Source of the DNA: Chytridium lagenaria
Lineage: Eukaryota; Chytridiomycota; Chytridiomycetes; Chytridiales; Chytridiaceae
Reading direction: 5' to 3'
DNA length: 64,000 nucleotides
NCBI GenBank assembly: GCA_025449115.1
Contig: JAHLKC010000114.1
Coordinates: 62,001-126,000, forward strand
In this document: one piece after another, positions 47,038-58,666 of the stretch
How the letters are laid out: each line of letters begins with the position of its first letter
Numbering within the stretch: the first letter of the stretch is position 1
Position numbers and translations under genes: made by a program
Notes under the pieces: generated by a model
Database searches by the model: none
What the model was told of the DNA's origin: nothing
Seen by the model: the letters and a program-made list of their open reading frames with translations, nothing else

Positions 47038-48723
47038 ATGGAAAAATTGTCGGACACAAACGGCCGTCGTCTTAGCGCCACCAGCGCTGGAGCGAAGACC
47101 CCTGAAGATAAGAATCGTCAGCCAAAGCGACCCTTATCAGAAGAAAGGAACGAACCTGTTAAGCTGCTCAAAACCGCTGGTCAGACCCCTGGTAACCAGA
47201 CATATGCCGACGCTGCGGCCTATGTCGACGAGGAACCTGACCCTGATGGAACCGAAGATAAAGACATGGAATCCTCAGACGATGCCGACCTTAGCAGTCA
47301 GGAGTACAACCCCACCACCTGGGCGTCCATCATCAAAGGTCCAGACGGACGACTGAACCTCCCAGACGATCACAAAACCGCTCGATAAACCTAGCGAAGT
47401 ATTGAGAGAGGCTGATATACTCAGGAAGTTAGCCGCTGCCTCCAATGCTGAAGAAATGAAAGTCATAGCCAATGGATTACCTGTCGCTCATGTCACGCCT
47501 AAGATCATCAACGAGTTCCTCTCTCAGTTTGGAGGAATGATAGCCTGCCCCCACTGCACTGGACGCTCACAGTCACTCTGGGAGGCCATTGGTGCGGATG
47601 GACGCTCCAAATGTACCACCATGCAGAAGTTCAGCGTCACACACAGACATTCCCTGCCCCGGCAGGTTAACGGCAGCTAAACTCTGGATGCACTGCATTG
47701 GGAAGCCAAAGATCGCAGCCTCCCCCCAACTAACTCGTACCATGGCGTCAATGTTCTCGTCCGCCCCTCAGAAACGCCCTCCAACCAGCAAGATTAAACC
47801 TAGAAACTGCTGAACATGAGATAACTTCTCTTATTGTAGAGTTTTACCAAACAGAAGAAGAACTTGTCCCCCGGAAACTCGTCAAGGCCATCCTGGAGAA
47901 GCACATCATATTTACCAAGGGCCAAAAAGAATATATTCAAATTCTTAAACGCAGCTACCAACCACATAGCCCAAGACTTGGTACAGACACGCTTGGCTCA
48001 CGCCGCCATCCAAACCGCAGATAAACCCGTTGGAACTGGTAATGCTATGCGTGCACCTCCCCTTGGCATCAATCGACAACCCGCCACCAAAAGCACTCCT
48101 GCCGCCAAGGCCCTCGAGGCTATCGGGAAACTCGCGGAAGCGGACCGCCCAGAGGCATACCACAAAATGTTAACCACTGGTCGTAACCCAATCAACAATA
48201 CCTACCTCGGCCGAAAGGTTGCAGCGGCCAGAAGGGCCCCTATCGCCATTGAAACCATTGAGGATATCCAGAACGACTACTTGCGTACACGCGTGGAAGC
48301 CCTCACCGAGATTAGAGTCGAAAATCTTAAACCCTCCACGCTCACCGAACTCAAAAACACTCTTGCCGGAGCAGCCGAAATCCCCCGCTCGGCCTTTGGA
48401 TCTATCATACGTCACGGGAAAGAAACTCAATTCTTCATACGTAAACACGGAGATACATGGGAAAAACTAAACACCTACCTCTCCAATACAGCAAAGACCT
48501 CTCCCATTAGAGTCATCACTACAAATCAGTTTACCCCCCCACCAGACGTCAACCCCAGAGGCATCTCACTGACATTATTGCCAGATTCGCTAAAGAAGCC
48601 GCGCAATCACCGGATATGGCTACTACCATAAAACTCTTGACCATACTCCCAACCTCTGAAGCGCGCCAAGAATTCCGCGACACTCTGAACACCCTCCTCA
48701 CCCCCACCCCCCTACCAGCATGA
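47038..48723 (+). CDS. LINE ORF1 (gag-like nucleic-acid-binding protein), frame-broken
   Basis: The first ATG of the element is at 47038 (MEKLSDTNGRRLSATSAGAK). Segments follow in changing frames: an acidic stretch ending NLPDDHKTAR, then VLREADILRKLAAASNAEEM and a Cys-rich piece MIACPHCTGRSQSLW (about 47530-47590), then a long helical, basic C-terminal part (47960-48630) with RKVAAARRAPIAIETIEDIQ, and finally ARQEFRDTLNTLLTPTPLPA with a stop at 48721-48723. Function by position: binds element RNA and forms the RNP. At least four frame changes. No close family is recognised beyond ORF1-like composition. Confidence 0.7.
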
Positions 48724-48760
48724 TGATTAACTCAGGGCAGAAAGGCCCCGACCCGAAAGA

Positions 48761-51700
48761 ATGAACCCTGATCGCTTCAACATCAGAGTTTCTTCTCTTA
48801 ACGTTGGGGGTCTAGCAACCTCCGTACACGAAGTTCGTGAATTGCTAACAAAAAAATCCCTAGATTTCATCACATTGCAAGAGACAATGCTTAACCCTGG
48901 CCAAAATCTCTACCCCCACCAAGAACTGCTCATTATTGACCACCGAATCCCATCACACCCTGGCCGACACAAAAGAAGTGGCTTCGCTGTCATGCGTAAT
49001 CCGTATACCACCACACCCGAAGACTTCCGAATACTTGAGGCTGACCCACGTGGCGATTTCCTCTGGTTTCGGTTCCGCGACGTTGTAAATGTCGGCATAT
49101 TCTACTTGTCGCCAACGATACAAATTGCACGAGCTCGTCGAGCCCTACTATCCACCAACAAATACGCCGATCCCGCTCGATATCCAGGCCCCGTCCTTCT
49201 GATGGGAGACCTTAACACTCGATTTGGCCCCATGTTTGGTGACACCGCCAGATCTCCGGTATGGCGTCGCTCCGCCGTCACCCAAACACTTAATGCAAAC
49301 GGCCTAACCTTCCTGAAACACGAACCGCACCGCAGCAAGTTCACCTACATTCAAAATCAAAACAAATCAGTCATTGATTACATCGCTATATCTGAAGACC
49401 TCACCGAACATAGCAGCCGGCTCTTCGTTGATCAGGAAGCCCTGGTCGGCGTACTCCATCGCACTATCTGGGCAGATATCAGCTTACCACTTCCCAACAA
49501 CATCATTCACAACCCCGAAATATTCACCTACCGACTTGAAAAACTGAAAAACCCCAAAACCAAAGAAGCATTCCATACTAGAGCCACTGAAATATCAGCA
49601 GAAGTCCAAGAAGAAATACATGCAGCTCTCGAAGACGTCCTCTCAGCTGTGGCAGATGGCGCGCAACAGTCGGATGATACCTGCGTACGACAGCTTGACA
49701 CCACCCTCGATATAATCCGCGCAGCCATTGACGGGCTAGCACTCGAAATACTAGGTACAAAACCTATAAAGAAATTCAAGTCAGCTAAATGCTCAACCTG
49801 GGACCGGAGGTCAGAATACTCACTGAAGAGCGGCGGCGTCTACAGGTCCGCCTTGACTCCACTGCATACGGCACACAGCTATTCACGCAAACCAGAAAAG
49901 ACCTTGCAAAGGCTAAGAAAGCGGTAAAAAAGTTAACTCAAAAGAAACAACGAGAGGGATACGAAAATTGGACAGAATCACTCCACACCTTACCAACCGC
50001 GGTAGCCACAAAATTCCTTGCAGGTACACTCCGCCGACGAGACCGCCGACAATGTGCTTCCCAACTTCGAGGTCACGAGGATACCCTGGAAGCCGTCAAG
50101 AACCACTTCCAGATGGTATCTGCCGATCCAGACCCAAACACTCCAAAAAAACCTCCGGACCTCCTCATCATTCCTACTGTTCGACCACCGCAGACCATTT
50201 CCCATACCCTTGACGAAGTACGCCGTGCCATCAAACACACACCCATTGGTAAAGCACCGGGAGGTGATGGTATTAAAGCCGAACTTATCAAACCGATAGA
50301 AGACATCGCTGCCAGCTGGCTCCTCCTCCTCTTCAATGCCATCGCAAAAACGTCCGTAACCCCTACCGGATGGGGGGAAATCCACACTCACCCCGTGTGG
50401 AAAGTGGGAAAAGGCCAACCGCATGAGGTTGATAAACACCGACCGATCTCTCTATCCCAAGTCATTAGGAAGATCTATGAACGACTACTGAAACCATACC
50501 TCGATCAGCCTCCAAATGGAGAAGGTCTACACGCCGCCCAAGGAGGTTTTCGCGCTGGAAGAGGAACTGCTGATCAAGCGGCGGTCCTTCAAGCCCTCAT
50601 TGCTAAATCAAAAAGCACTGGAGGTCGCCATTGGCTGTGCTTTTGGATATAAAGGCGGCCTATGACTCAGTCGATCGGAAACTCCTCTGGGATGAGCTCC
50701 AACGGCGAGGGTACTCCCCCTCACTCATACGAATACTCCAAAGCCTATTCGACCGATGCCTTGCCAAGGTGGTCATCAATGGACGGAAAAGCTCGGCATA
50801 CTGGCTTGCACGGGGCCTGATCCAAGGATCTGTTCTTAGCCCCATACTCTACGCAATCTTCATCGATCGCATGATTCGAGACCTCATCGCACGATTTGGG
50901 GAACACACCGTCATCTATGCCGATGACATTGCCATCATTGCCTCCTCCGCTGAAGAACTAACAGAAATGCTGAGATTCTTGGAGGAATACAGTAATAACC
51001 TACATTTTCGATTCGCACCCGACAAAACTGAAGTGATCCCCCCGGAGGACGCTACTGATGCAGAGACGGCTATGTTAAAACTTTACGACCAGACCTTGAA
51101 AATGACCGAATTCTTTAGATATCTCGGATTCATTTTCAGTACGCACGGCTTTGAGATGTTTGAACAAACTCAAATGCGTCTGAAAAAAGCCCATATGAAG
51201 TTAGCAGAACTCAAAAGACTGGGATTCAACGGAAGAGGGTTCTCAGGACGTACCGCACTCTGGATCTACAAAGTATTCCTTAGACCCATCCTCGAATATG
51301 GGTTCCAACTCGTAATCTACGACAACGACGCTATTAAACTACTCGAAAACTTCCAATACACAGCACTCAAGACGGGCATGGGGCACAAGGAAGCACATCC
51401 CAACGTGCCCTACGCCGACTCACCAACCTCCCCCTCCTCCGCACTAGGAACCATATTCTTGCCACGAAAACCCGCGCAAGATGGAAGGACCGAAGGGACG
51501 ATCCCTCCTTCCTATCATCACTTATCTTCACCTTGGAAGAGGAGATTGATGACTACCACCCTGTAGAATGCACAAGACTCTGGCACGATATTGAAACCCG
51601 CCTCGCGGAGGCTCCAGATGCCTTCGATGGACTCGAAGATGCTTTCACACTCCCCTTACGGCCACTGAGGCCCGTGAAGCTTCCCCAAGCCTCCTTGAGA

Positions 51701-52252
51701 CCTATCGACTTCAAGAAGCCCACCGCGACCACACCAAACCCCTCGTCAACAGCTCAGCCTCGCTTTCACACTCCGAGACCAACCCTCCGCTATTCTCACT
51801 GCTAGGCTTCCCATCATCACCAGAACCACTCGACGACGTCTCCTCCTTTGGCGACTTGGCGGCATCCCTCCCCACCCCCACAAAGACTGCAAGCGATGCC
51901 AACAGCACTGGGGTGTCGCATCAGCCCTCAACCGAGCACACGCAAACGAATGCTCGGGAGCGTACCTTTGGATCCCAGACATAGTGGAGGCATCCCATCC
52001 TGATGGATGGGCCCCAAACCACCACGAGGGCATTGTAGACATCGATCACCTCGTAGACATCCTGGAAGCCATACACATCCACCCCCCTCGCCCCACTGAT
52101 GATGATGAGGATGCCCTGGAACAGTGGAAATCAGCTTACACTCGTATTGATCAACGTACCTCACCACTCTGGAAACTCGCCACTAAAGCCATGAACGATG
52201 TGTGCAGTAAACTGCTCCACTGGCCTCGCTCAGGAGATGACGATGCAATTTG
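48761..52252 (+). CDS. LINE ORF2: apurinic-like endonuclease, reverse transcriptase, zinc knuckle
   Basis: Enzyme of target-primed reverse transcription. The ATG at 48761 is 37 bases after the ORF1 stop. The endonuclease (48761-49510) shows SSLNVGG, DFITLQETML, GPVLLMGDLNTRFG, SVIDYIAISEDL and a late His in GVLHRTIWADI. RT motifs: QGGFRAGRGTADQ (about 50540), VLLDIKAAYDSVDRKLLWDE, ARGLIQGSVLSPILYAIFID and the catalytic VIYADDIAIIAS (about 50915-50950). The C-terminus has a CX2C...HX3C knuckle (CKRC...HANEC, about 51885-51955). Frame changes lie near 49795, 50640 (ATTGG for ATGG), 51380, 51740 and 51877. The last three lie in the part shared with the right arm, which has a different homopolymer length at each position. 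Confidence 0.92.
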
Positions 52253-52707
52253 AAAAGTTAATTGTCAAGTCTGAATTATTTTGTTTTCTTGGTTTTTGAC
52301 TTTCTCATAATATGTACCCACGATGCCTTGGTTTTTCTCTTCCACTCCCTTTATTTTCTTTATCCTTTTATCACTGGACCGGTGGGGCTCCCTGGATATA
52401 GTCGGGGATTACTACATGTGGCTCTGGCCGTCCCGCTCATACTCCTTTCCCGTAGCGTTTTGGACCCATCCCGATAGTGTATCCTTTTCTCTTCTCCCTG
52501 TCAAATGGCCCTCACCCCCAACTTTTTTTCATCATGTCTACCACCTTTTTTCACAGCACTTTCACTTACTGGTTCTGAAAGATGTTTTTCGAGTGCCATG
52601 CTCGTTATGGGCTTATCTGGCTGGGTCTTTTTGGGTTTTTTGGTCGGTTCCCAAAACTTGTCTTTGAGTTCTTACCTTTTACCCCCCAAATCGATACTAT
52701 ATAAAAA

Positions 52708-52750
<43 letters not shown>

Positions 52751-52758
52751 CCCCATAT

Positions 52759-53163
52759 GAGAAAATTCCAATCTGGTGCAATCATATTCCAAATGCCAGG
52801 CAATCTTTTAAGAAAAGAACAATGACCGTCTCTGATGCTAGGCTTCCGTCTCTGATGCTAGTCTTCCACCGCAGGATGCTGCGCGTGCTTGAAGCAACAG
52901 CCCCAAAAGGTAACATCCAGGGCCTTATGACACGGTTATGTTGAACAGCAGGGCCTTATGACCCGGTTGTGTTGAAAAGCAATGCCACCAGTTTTTCCTT
53001 TTTCAGGAATGTACAGTAATCATAGGAGACCACTATGAAGGAGATATCACAGGACATTGCCACAGGACATTAGGATGGAAGCTGTGAAAGAACTTTGCCA
53101 TGGCTTTCAATGCTGTTGATAAAGCAGAGGTGCTTCAGTTGATCAAAGTGAAGCAAGGTAAGA
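52759..53163. repeat. Spacer with two short tandem duplications
   Basis: A 20-bp unit CCGTCTCTGATGCTAGGCTT is doubled at 52826-52865, and a 31-bp unit beginning AGGGCCTTATGACACGG is doubled at 52919-52980. No gene. The same block is present, inverted, near 61870-62020. Confidence 0.8.
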
Positions 53164-53729
53164 ATGTTGTTCATCTTTGACTTACCTCATCAGAAAGGAG
53201 TGACAGCGCATTTGTTATGGAAGATATCTTCAAAAGATCAGGCAGCCATTCGAAAAAATTCTCTGTTATGTGAATCAAGCGTTACGTTATGGCGACAGGA
53301 GGCTGGCAGCAAGAAAACCTGGACAAGATCTTTTGCGGCGGTGCTATGGGCAGACAGAACAGCAATTAGAGCTGATACGCATGGCTTCAGTCCCTACAAG
53401 CTGGTTTTTGGGCAGAAAGCTTTGTTGCGTTTGGAACATGTGATCCAAAGCAAAACCGTCATCAACTGGCAAGAGATGGCCAAGGAGGAGATGCTGGCGT
53501 GCAGGGCAGGGCTGATCTTGAGAAGAGTAGGGATGTAAAGAAAGCGCTTCAAGGCATGACGGAGAGGAGGGCACAGAGAAGAGAGTTTTGGGACGGCAGG
53601 CATTGCATGAGTCAAGTGCCGTTGCAACGTGGGGAGTTGGTCGTGTGGAGGGATTGTACCCTTGATGGGACGTATGGGAGGAAGCTTGACAACCAATACT
53701 CTGGTCCTTATCCTTTATCGGCGGTGTAA
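53164..53729 (+). pseudogene. Ty3/Gypsy integrase C-terminal region (left copy)
   Basis: Shows the end of the integrase catalytic core and the following region: AAVLWADRTAIRADTHGFSP, YKLVFGQKALLRLEHV, EEMLACRAGLILRR, then, after a one-base break near 53524, ALQGMTERRAQRREFWD and KLDNQYSGPYPLSAV. The D,D-35-E core start is missing. It is on the plus strand while the RT-RNase H piece next to it is on the minus strand. Confidence 0.8.
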
Positions 53730-53875
53730 CCCGTGAATTTGACAATGATTGCTATATGTCTGAACTCGCCATCTTCTTCTCTTCCTGAGTGTCCCTTCAA
53801 AACTCCCTCTTACAATTTTATTTCCTCTTCAAATATGAAAGACTAAAAAACAGGTCTTTGTCCCCTGTGATCCCC

Positions 53876-55394
53876 TCAGACCACCCCTACCACCGCCAAA
53901 AACACGTCCAGCCTTTCATCAATGTACTCTTCCAACCCTGAATCTTCAATATCGGCATCCCTGCACGGCTTGTCGTATTGCTTACTCAGAGCATCACACA
54001 TCTTATTCTTAATCCCCACAATATGATGTATCTTGGTGTCAAATGTCCTCACATATGCTGCCCATCGCATGATCATCGGGTCATGTATCATCAGGTTGTT
54101 GAGAGATTCGATAAGACCTCTTGCGTCCAGGAAGATCTCGAATCTCACCCTGTAGATATAGGGAAAACCCCACTTCAAGTTCCACATATTTCCCTCTTGT
54201 GTTGCGAATAGTTCTACTCGTACTCTCTAAAGAGCCCGGAGTAAAACCTCACAGCGTAAACCTTCGCCTCTTTGTCTTTCTGCATGATCATGCCCCCTTC
54301 TCCCAGCGGCCCCGCATCAACCGTAAGCATAAGCGGCCGTCACTTGTCCCCATGAACCACTGGCCTCAACGCTGGCGGACTCCTCATCCTCCTCTTCAGC
54401 TCCAGAAATGCTTTTTTTTCGTCACTGCCCTCTTCAAATGGAAACTCCAACACCGCGCCCTTCTGTGTAAATGCGTGCAATGGCTCAGCTATCGTCGAGA
54501 ACCCGTCAACATACATCCTAAAGGTTCCTACTGCCCCTTAAAACGAGCGAACCTGGCTCACACTCATTGGCATTGGCCAGTCTTGAATGGCGTCCCTCTT
54601 CTGCTTCTTAGGGTGTCGTCCAGATGAGTTACAATGATGCCCTAGGACCTATATTCCCCAACCCCTATTCGTGTTTTCGCTCCCAAGAAGGTGATCCCGC
54701 GTCCTTAGCATCATTTAGAACCCCGTCAACCACCTCTATGTTTTCTCTCACGCTGAATTTGACCCCATCCTCACCCATTGTCTTATCCCACTCTTCAACT
54801 GAATGCCCTCTCAAAGGCATATCGTCTATGAACGGCCAACATCGTTCAGGTATCCATCTTTAGAACACCTTCAAACTGAGCTGCTGACTATACATAGGCG
54901 AGTTCGTCCACCCCTGCGGCAACCCCGTCATCCTCAGTAACCCCAACGGCGTGCCCACCGCCGTCATATCCCTTCTCTCCTCATCCAACGGAATCTGATC
55001 AAAATAACTGTGGCGTCAAACATCGTATACCTCCCTCGAGCCGCGAACCTTTGCGTAATATCTTCCATGTGAGGTGTCAGCAACGAGTACTGCATTGTGA
55101 CCTCGGCAAGTCTTGAATGAAAGGTAGGCTCCCGTCCTTCTTCTGTATGACAAACCATCTCGAAGAGTACGCACCTCATGACGGTTCCACTACCCCAGCT
55201 TCCAACATCTCCTTCAACGAACCAAGTAGCTTCTCTATTAACGCCTGTTGTACTGGGTAGCTCTTCATGCGCCAGGGCTTGTGCGGTAAGGTTTGGATTT
55301 TTACCCAACGGGAAAACTTCTGGCTTGACTCTCCTGATTTCACTAAGCGTGAAGGAAAAGGCCTTATGCCGTCTGTAGAGGGTCGCTTTCATCG
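53876..55394 (-). pseudogene. Ty3/Gypsy reverse transcriptase-RNase H fragment (left copy)
   Basis: Read on the minus strand: the RT start (LYRRHKAFSFTLSEIRRVKP), the region around RGRYTMFD (broken near 55014 by one missing G), GLPQGWTNSPMYSQQ, the catalytic FIDDMPLRG, then RNase H remnants (FEIFLDARGLIESLNN; YVRTFDTKIHHIVGIKNKM; DALSKQYD). Several in-frame stops make it inactive. Gag, protease and most of the integrase are absent. Confidence 0.85.
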
Positions 55395-55400
55395 TTTTCT

Positions 55401-55540
55401 TCTTTTTTATAGAAGGAAGGGCGTTTGACGTGGTATGCCAACTTATGACATGCTACAACATTGGTCGAGATGCCTGTTGCTGTTATTTGATTCCCTTTTA
55501 TGTATTATTTTATTATTTGTAGAAAGTTGAATAGATTTAC
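55401..55540 (+). repeat. LTR-like repeat copy C, 5'-truncated
   Basis: Matches the second half of copies D and E, from TTTTTATAGAAGGAAGGGCG to TAGAAAGTTGAATAGATTTAC. It begins exactly where the left inverted-repeat arm ends. Confidence 0.65.
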
Positions 55541-57095
55541 GTTCACCCCAAAGTCCTAGAAGGTCCTCTTGCTTCAGGCCAGCCTCTGGCTGAGCTTTCA
55601 CCAACCCCTTTTATTATCTATAGTGTATTGAATGTTGCCAGCGGGTGCTCAGGTGATGGTGTCGCCGGGAGAGACGGCAACCCAGACCAAGATGAACTTC
55701 TAAGAAGGTATGAGCAGTAGAAAAACACCTTATTTGCATGATACCTTCGAGGTCTGGTCAAAGAACCATGCTTGCTGCTATATTGTTGACGACATATGCC
55801 ATCCCAATGTTTGGAGTGGGAGTAGCGGCACATAAGAAGCCCGTGGATGGATGAGACAATAGAAACAACAGTTAAAACGGTTATAAGGAGCAGTAACGGA
55901 GACCTGACACATTCCTTGGAGCGGGATCGAATCCCTTTTCGTAGAACCCTTTCCCCTCGTCACTTTGGACCTAGTTATGAGGCATTTCCCTTCATTTTCC
56001 CCCTTCTACTAACAATCAGAATGAAACACCACCCACAGCACACCAAATCCTTGCATCCCTTAACGGATGAGTAAGGCTTTATTCTCGACTCTGGAGTACA
56101 TCCAGGGAGTTAGTATCGTCACCTACAATGTGGTTCTCTACCTCTGTATGTCAAGGCTTAGCAGAGGAGGCCACTAGAGAGAACTTCACAAGACTCCACC
56201 TTTTCTTTATGGAGCCTGCACCTTTCCGTACCTTCCTTCTCCTCTCTCTCTCCCCTTCACACCAATCCATCGGCTTATGACCTCCCACCAAGGAGACCCT
56301 TGCAGGCCTCTTTTGCTTCAATACCGGTTTGTACTTTGCCCCCATACTCATCCCCAATATCTTCCCCGTCACTTCCATGTATGGACTATTGGCGCTTCCT
56401 CGTCGCTTCCTCGTCGCTCTCAATTCTCCTTCCCCACCTCCTCCCACTCCTGTACTGCCCATTCGGCCCTTTTTGGTCCTCTGCACTCCTCTCGTTAGGT
56501 GAGTCTCGCGCTTTTTCCAACGCTGACACAATTCCTCCCCACCAAACTCTAATCCCTTCTTCTTCATACACTCGGATAAACTTTTCCCCTTCTTCCATAA
56601 ATAGCCCTCCCTATCTCGCCATCCTTGTCCACCTCCTTCTCTCCTTTCCTTTCAAGATGATCGTTGTCGCACCCTGGGCCTTTACACTCTCAACGTAAGT
56701 GCACTCCCCTACCCCATAACCTGCGGATCTCGTCTCAAGAGACCGCTCCCAATCTTCTTTATTCTGTCCTTCCTTTCACCCCTTTGTTTGTTTCCTCTCC
56801 CCTTCATCAATAACCCAAACTCCCTTTCTCCCCTACCATCAATCGCATCCTCCCTTCCAACACCATGGCTCTATCTCCTACTCTTTCAATCATGCCCTTG
56901 AGGCGTATTCCCATGTCTCCTACCTTCTTAGACAATGTCTTGGTTCGGATCGCAGTCTCCCTTGGCGTGCTAACCAGAGCACCCGCTAGTACAACTCAAC
57001 ACACAAAAGTGAATAAAATGGGAAAGATGATAGCACAGCCCACCAGGGTTGGCCTGAATGTGCAGAGGGCTTAATCCAGGACTAAAGAGGTGTAC
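55541..57095. other. Transposon-derived spacer of the inverted repeat
   Basis: No gene is supported. It contains a second copy of the endonuclease-coding repeat (about 56125-56200, TGTGGTTCTCTACCTCTGTA...) and, at about 56920-57090, a stretch similar to sequence beside LTR copy E. The open frames at 56280-56700 are C/T-rich and show no domain. Confidence 0.45.
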
Positions 57096-57378
57096 GTAAA
57101 TCTATTCAACTTTCTACAAATAATAAAACAATGTATAAAGGTGGAATAAAATAACAACAGCAGGCATCTCGACCAACGTGGTAGCATGTCGTAAGTTGGC
57201 ACACCACGTAGACCGCCCTTCCTTCTATAAAAACCTCTCTTGTATCTATGGAGAAAAAGTATGAAAAACCGTGAGAGGGAAAAGAATGGAACAGGAATAA
57301 AGAAATGACAATAAGGGCACGACGTCTACATAAGCGACGCATTCATGCATCTTGGTGAGGTTATCTTATAATCTCACA
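57096..57378 (-). repeat. LTR-like repeat copy D
   Basis: A 283-bp copy in minus orientation: starts TGTGAGATTATAAGATAACC at 57378 and ends near GATTTAC at 57096. Sequence beyond the end (CACCTCTTTAGTCCTGGATT) is shared with copy E, so both have the same internal leader. Confidence 0.75.
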
Positions 57379-57387
57379 CCCCCCTTT

Positions 57388-57778
57388 TTAGTATTCTGGG
57401 GCCCCCACCCTCCCCTCGGCAGAGCCTCTCACAAAAGCCTCATACATCCTAGTCTTCAGCTCGCAGTCCTTCTCTGCTTTTCTCACGCCATAAAAAACTT
57501 TGTAACCGTTCATTGTTGCGGAAGCCAGAGTATCCAGAAAATCTGTATGGTTCTCGAACATCAATTGCCTTATGAGCAATGTTGAAATCTCCTACAAAAA
57601 TTGTATTTGACTGAGCCTTGAGACTCTTTACAAAAGTGTGTAGTCGTTCAAGGAACTTCATTTTACATTCCTGCATGTGATCATGCCTTGTGCCATTTGG
57701 CGCATAGACATTCACTATTGTGAAGTTCTCTCTATGGCCCCCTCTGCCAAGCCCCGGCATACAGAGGTAGAGAACCAC
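57388..57778 (-). pseudogene. Endonuclease/exonuclease/phosphatase-family fragment
   Basis: The minus-strand frame MVLYLCMPGLGRGGHRENFT, then IVNVYAPNGT and TIFVGDFNIAHKAIDVREP, followed by SGFRNNERL, carries the GDFN(I) and NVYAPN motifs of AP endonuclease-type nucleases (ExoIII/Apn, also LINE endonucleases). Its first 60 bases form the repeat found at 39.4 and 56.1 kb, so it is from a dispersed element rather than a DNA-repair gene. The frame breaks after about 110 residues. Confidence 0.65.
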
Positions 57779-58384
57779 ATAATAGGTGACAAGACTAGCC
57801 TCTAGGAGGTACTCCTAGATCAAGAGTCAAGCCCTATTCTGCCTTTAGTGACAGTGGGGATTTAAGTTGCTGTGGTTCTGCTCTAAAACTAATTTAAATG
57901 AAAGAAAAAAGGAAAAAGGAAGGAAAAAGGTACTCAGGCGGAGATCCAACGCGCCAGAGTGGAAGGGTCATCAAGGAGGGAGTCCATCCCGCTCCTAGTA
58001 GTGTACAAGGCCTCGTAATTGCCGCAATAAGCCGTTTTATCATGTTCTCATCTGATCTCTTCTACCTAAGGCCCTGCTCATGCCGCATTCCCACTCACAG
58101 GCAACTAGATAGCCAGTCATCGCAGTTAAGAAAAGAACAGAGGTGGTTATACTACCCAAACCTTCAAAGGAATCATGCCACAGAGGCGTCTATCCTGGGC
58201 TCAGGCCTTCTTAGACTCAAGTGTCTTGGTTCAAGGTGTAGTCTCCCCCAGCGCGTAATCCCAAGCGCACGCAGGTACAACTAAATAACACAATGTTGAA
58301 TAACAGAAGAATGAAGAAAGCATGGTCTAAGGGCAGCCATGCCTGGATGTATGGGTGGGATCAATCCAGGACTACAGAGGTGCA
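57779..58384. other. Spacer beside LTR copy E
   Basis: No gene. The part from about 58200 to 58384 is the internal leader of the retroelement whose LTR is copy E; it matches sequence next to copies A and D. Confidence 0.4.
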
Positions 58385-58666
58385 TGTAAATCTATTCAAC
58401 TTTCTACAAATAATAAAGCAATACATAAAGGGGAATCAAATAACAACAACAGGCATCTCGACCAACGTGGTAGCATGTCATAAGTTGGCACACCACGTTG
58501 ACCACCCTTCCTTCTATAAAAACCTCTCTTGTATCTATGGGGAAAAACTATGAAAAACCCCGAGAGGGAAAAGAATGGAACGGGAACAACAAAATAAGAG
58601 TAAGGCACGACGTCTATATAAGCCACGCATTCATGCCTCTTGGTGAGGTTATCCAATAATCTCACA
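58385..58666 (-). repeat. LTR-like repeat copy E
   Basis: A 282-bp copy in minus orientation, from TGTGAGATTATTGGATAACC at 58666 to GATTTACA at 58385, thus with TG...CA ends. It includes a TATA-like CTTATATAGAC. It is very similar to copy D. Confidence 0.8.

Larger units (their letters stand above)
47026..52747 (+). mobile_element. Full-length non-LTR retrotransposon (Tad-like LINE) inserted at a tRNA gene
   Basis: A 5.7-kb element with ORF1, ORF2 (endonuclease, reverse transcriptase, zinc knuckle) and a poly(A) tail (about 52709-52747). An exact 11-bp target-site duplication, TACCCCCATAT, flanks it at 47015-47025 and 52748-52758, which fixes both ends and shows that the 5' end is complete. 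Seven of the 11 bases are the acceptor-stem end of tRNA-Ala (CGC). The element is transcribed away from the tRNA gene. A second copy of its 3' part, in the same surroundings, is on the right arm of the inverted repeat. The copy needs several one-base changes to be open, most of which look like homopolymer errors. Confidence 0.93.
50847..55400 (+). repeat. Left arm of a >4.5-kb near-identical inverted repeat
   Basis: Every position L in this arm corresponds to position R on the opposite strand with L+R close to 114847 from one end to the other (for example 55381 with 59466, and 50871 with 63977, sum 114848). It contains the 3' two-fifths of the LINE, its poly(A), the duplicated target site and Gypsy fragments. 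The inner end is at about 55400; the outer end is unknown because the partner runs off the window. Confidence 0.95.

Noticed and set aside
49795..51880. Programmed ribosomal frameshifting in LINE ORF2
   Set aside because: Break points are many, in different contexts, and at three of them the second copy has a different homopolymer length; sequence error explains them better.
56280..56700. C/T-rich frame starting near 56300 as a gene
   Set aside because: Composition is low-complexity, there is no domain or intron support, and it lies among retroelement debris.
57096..58666. Copies D and E as the two LTRs of one short element
   Set aside because: Both are followed by the same internal leader on the same side, and the outer flanks (TGTAC and CTATA) do not match as a target-site duplication.
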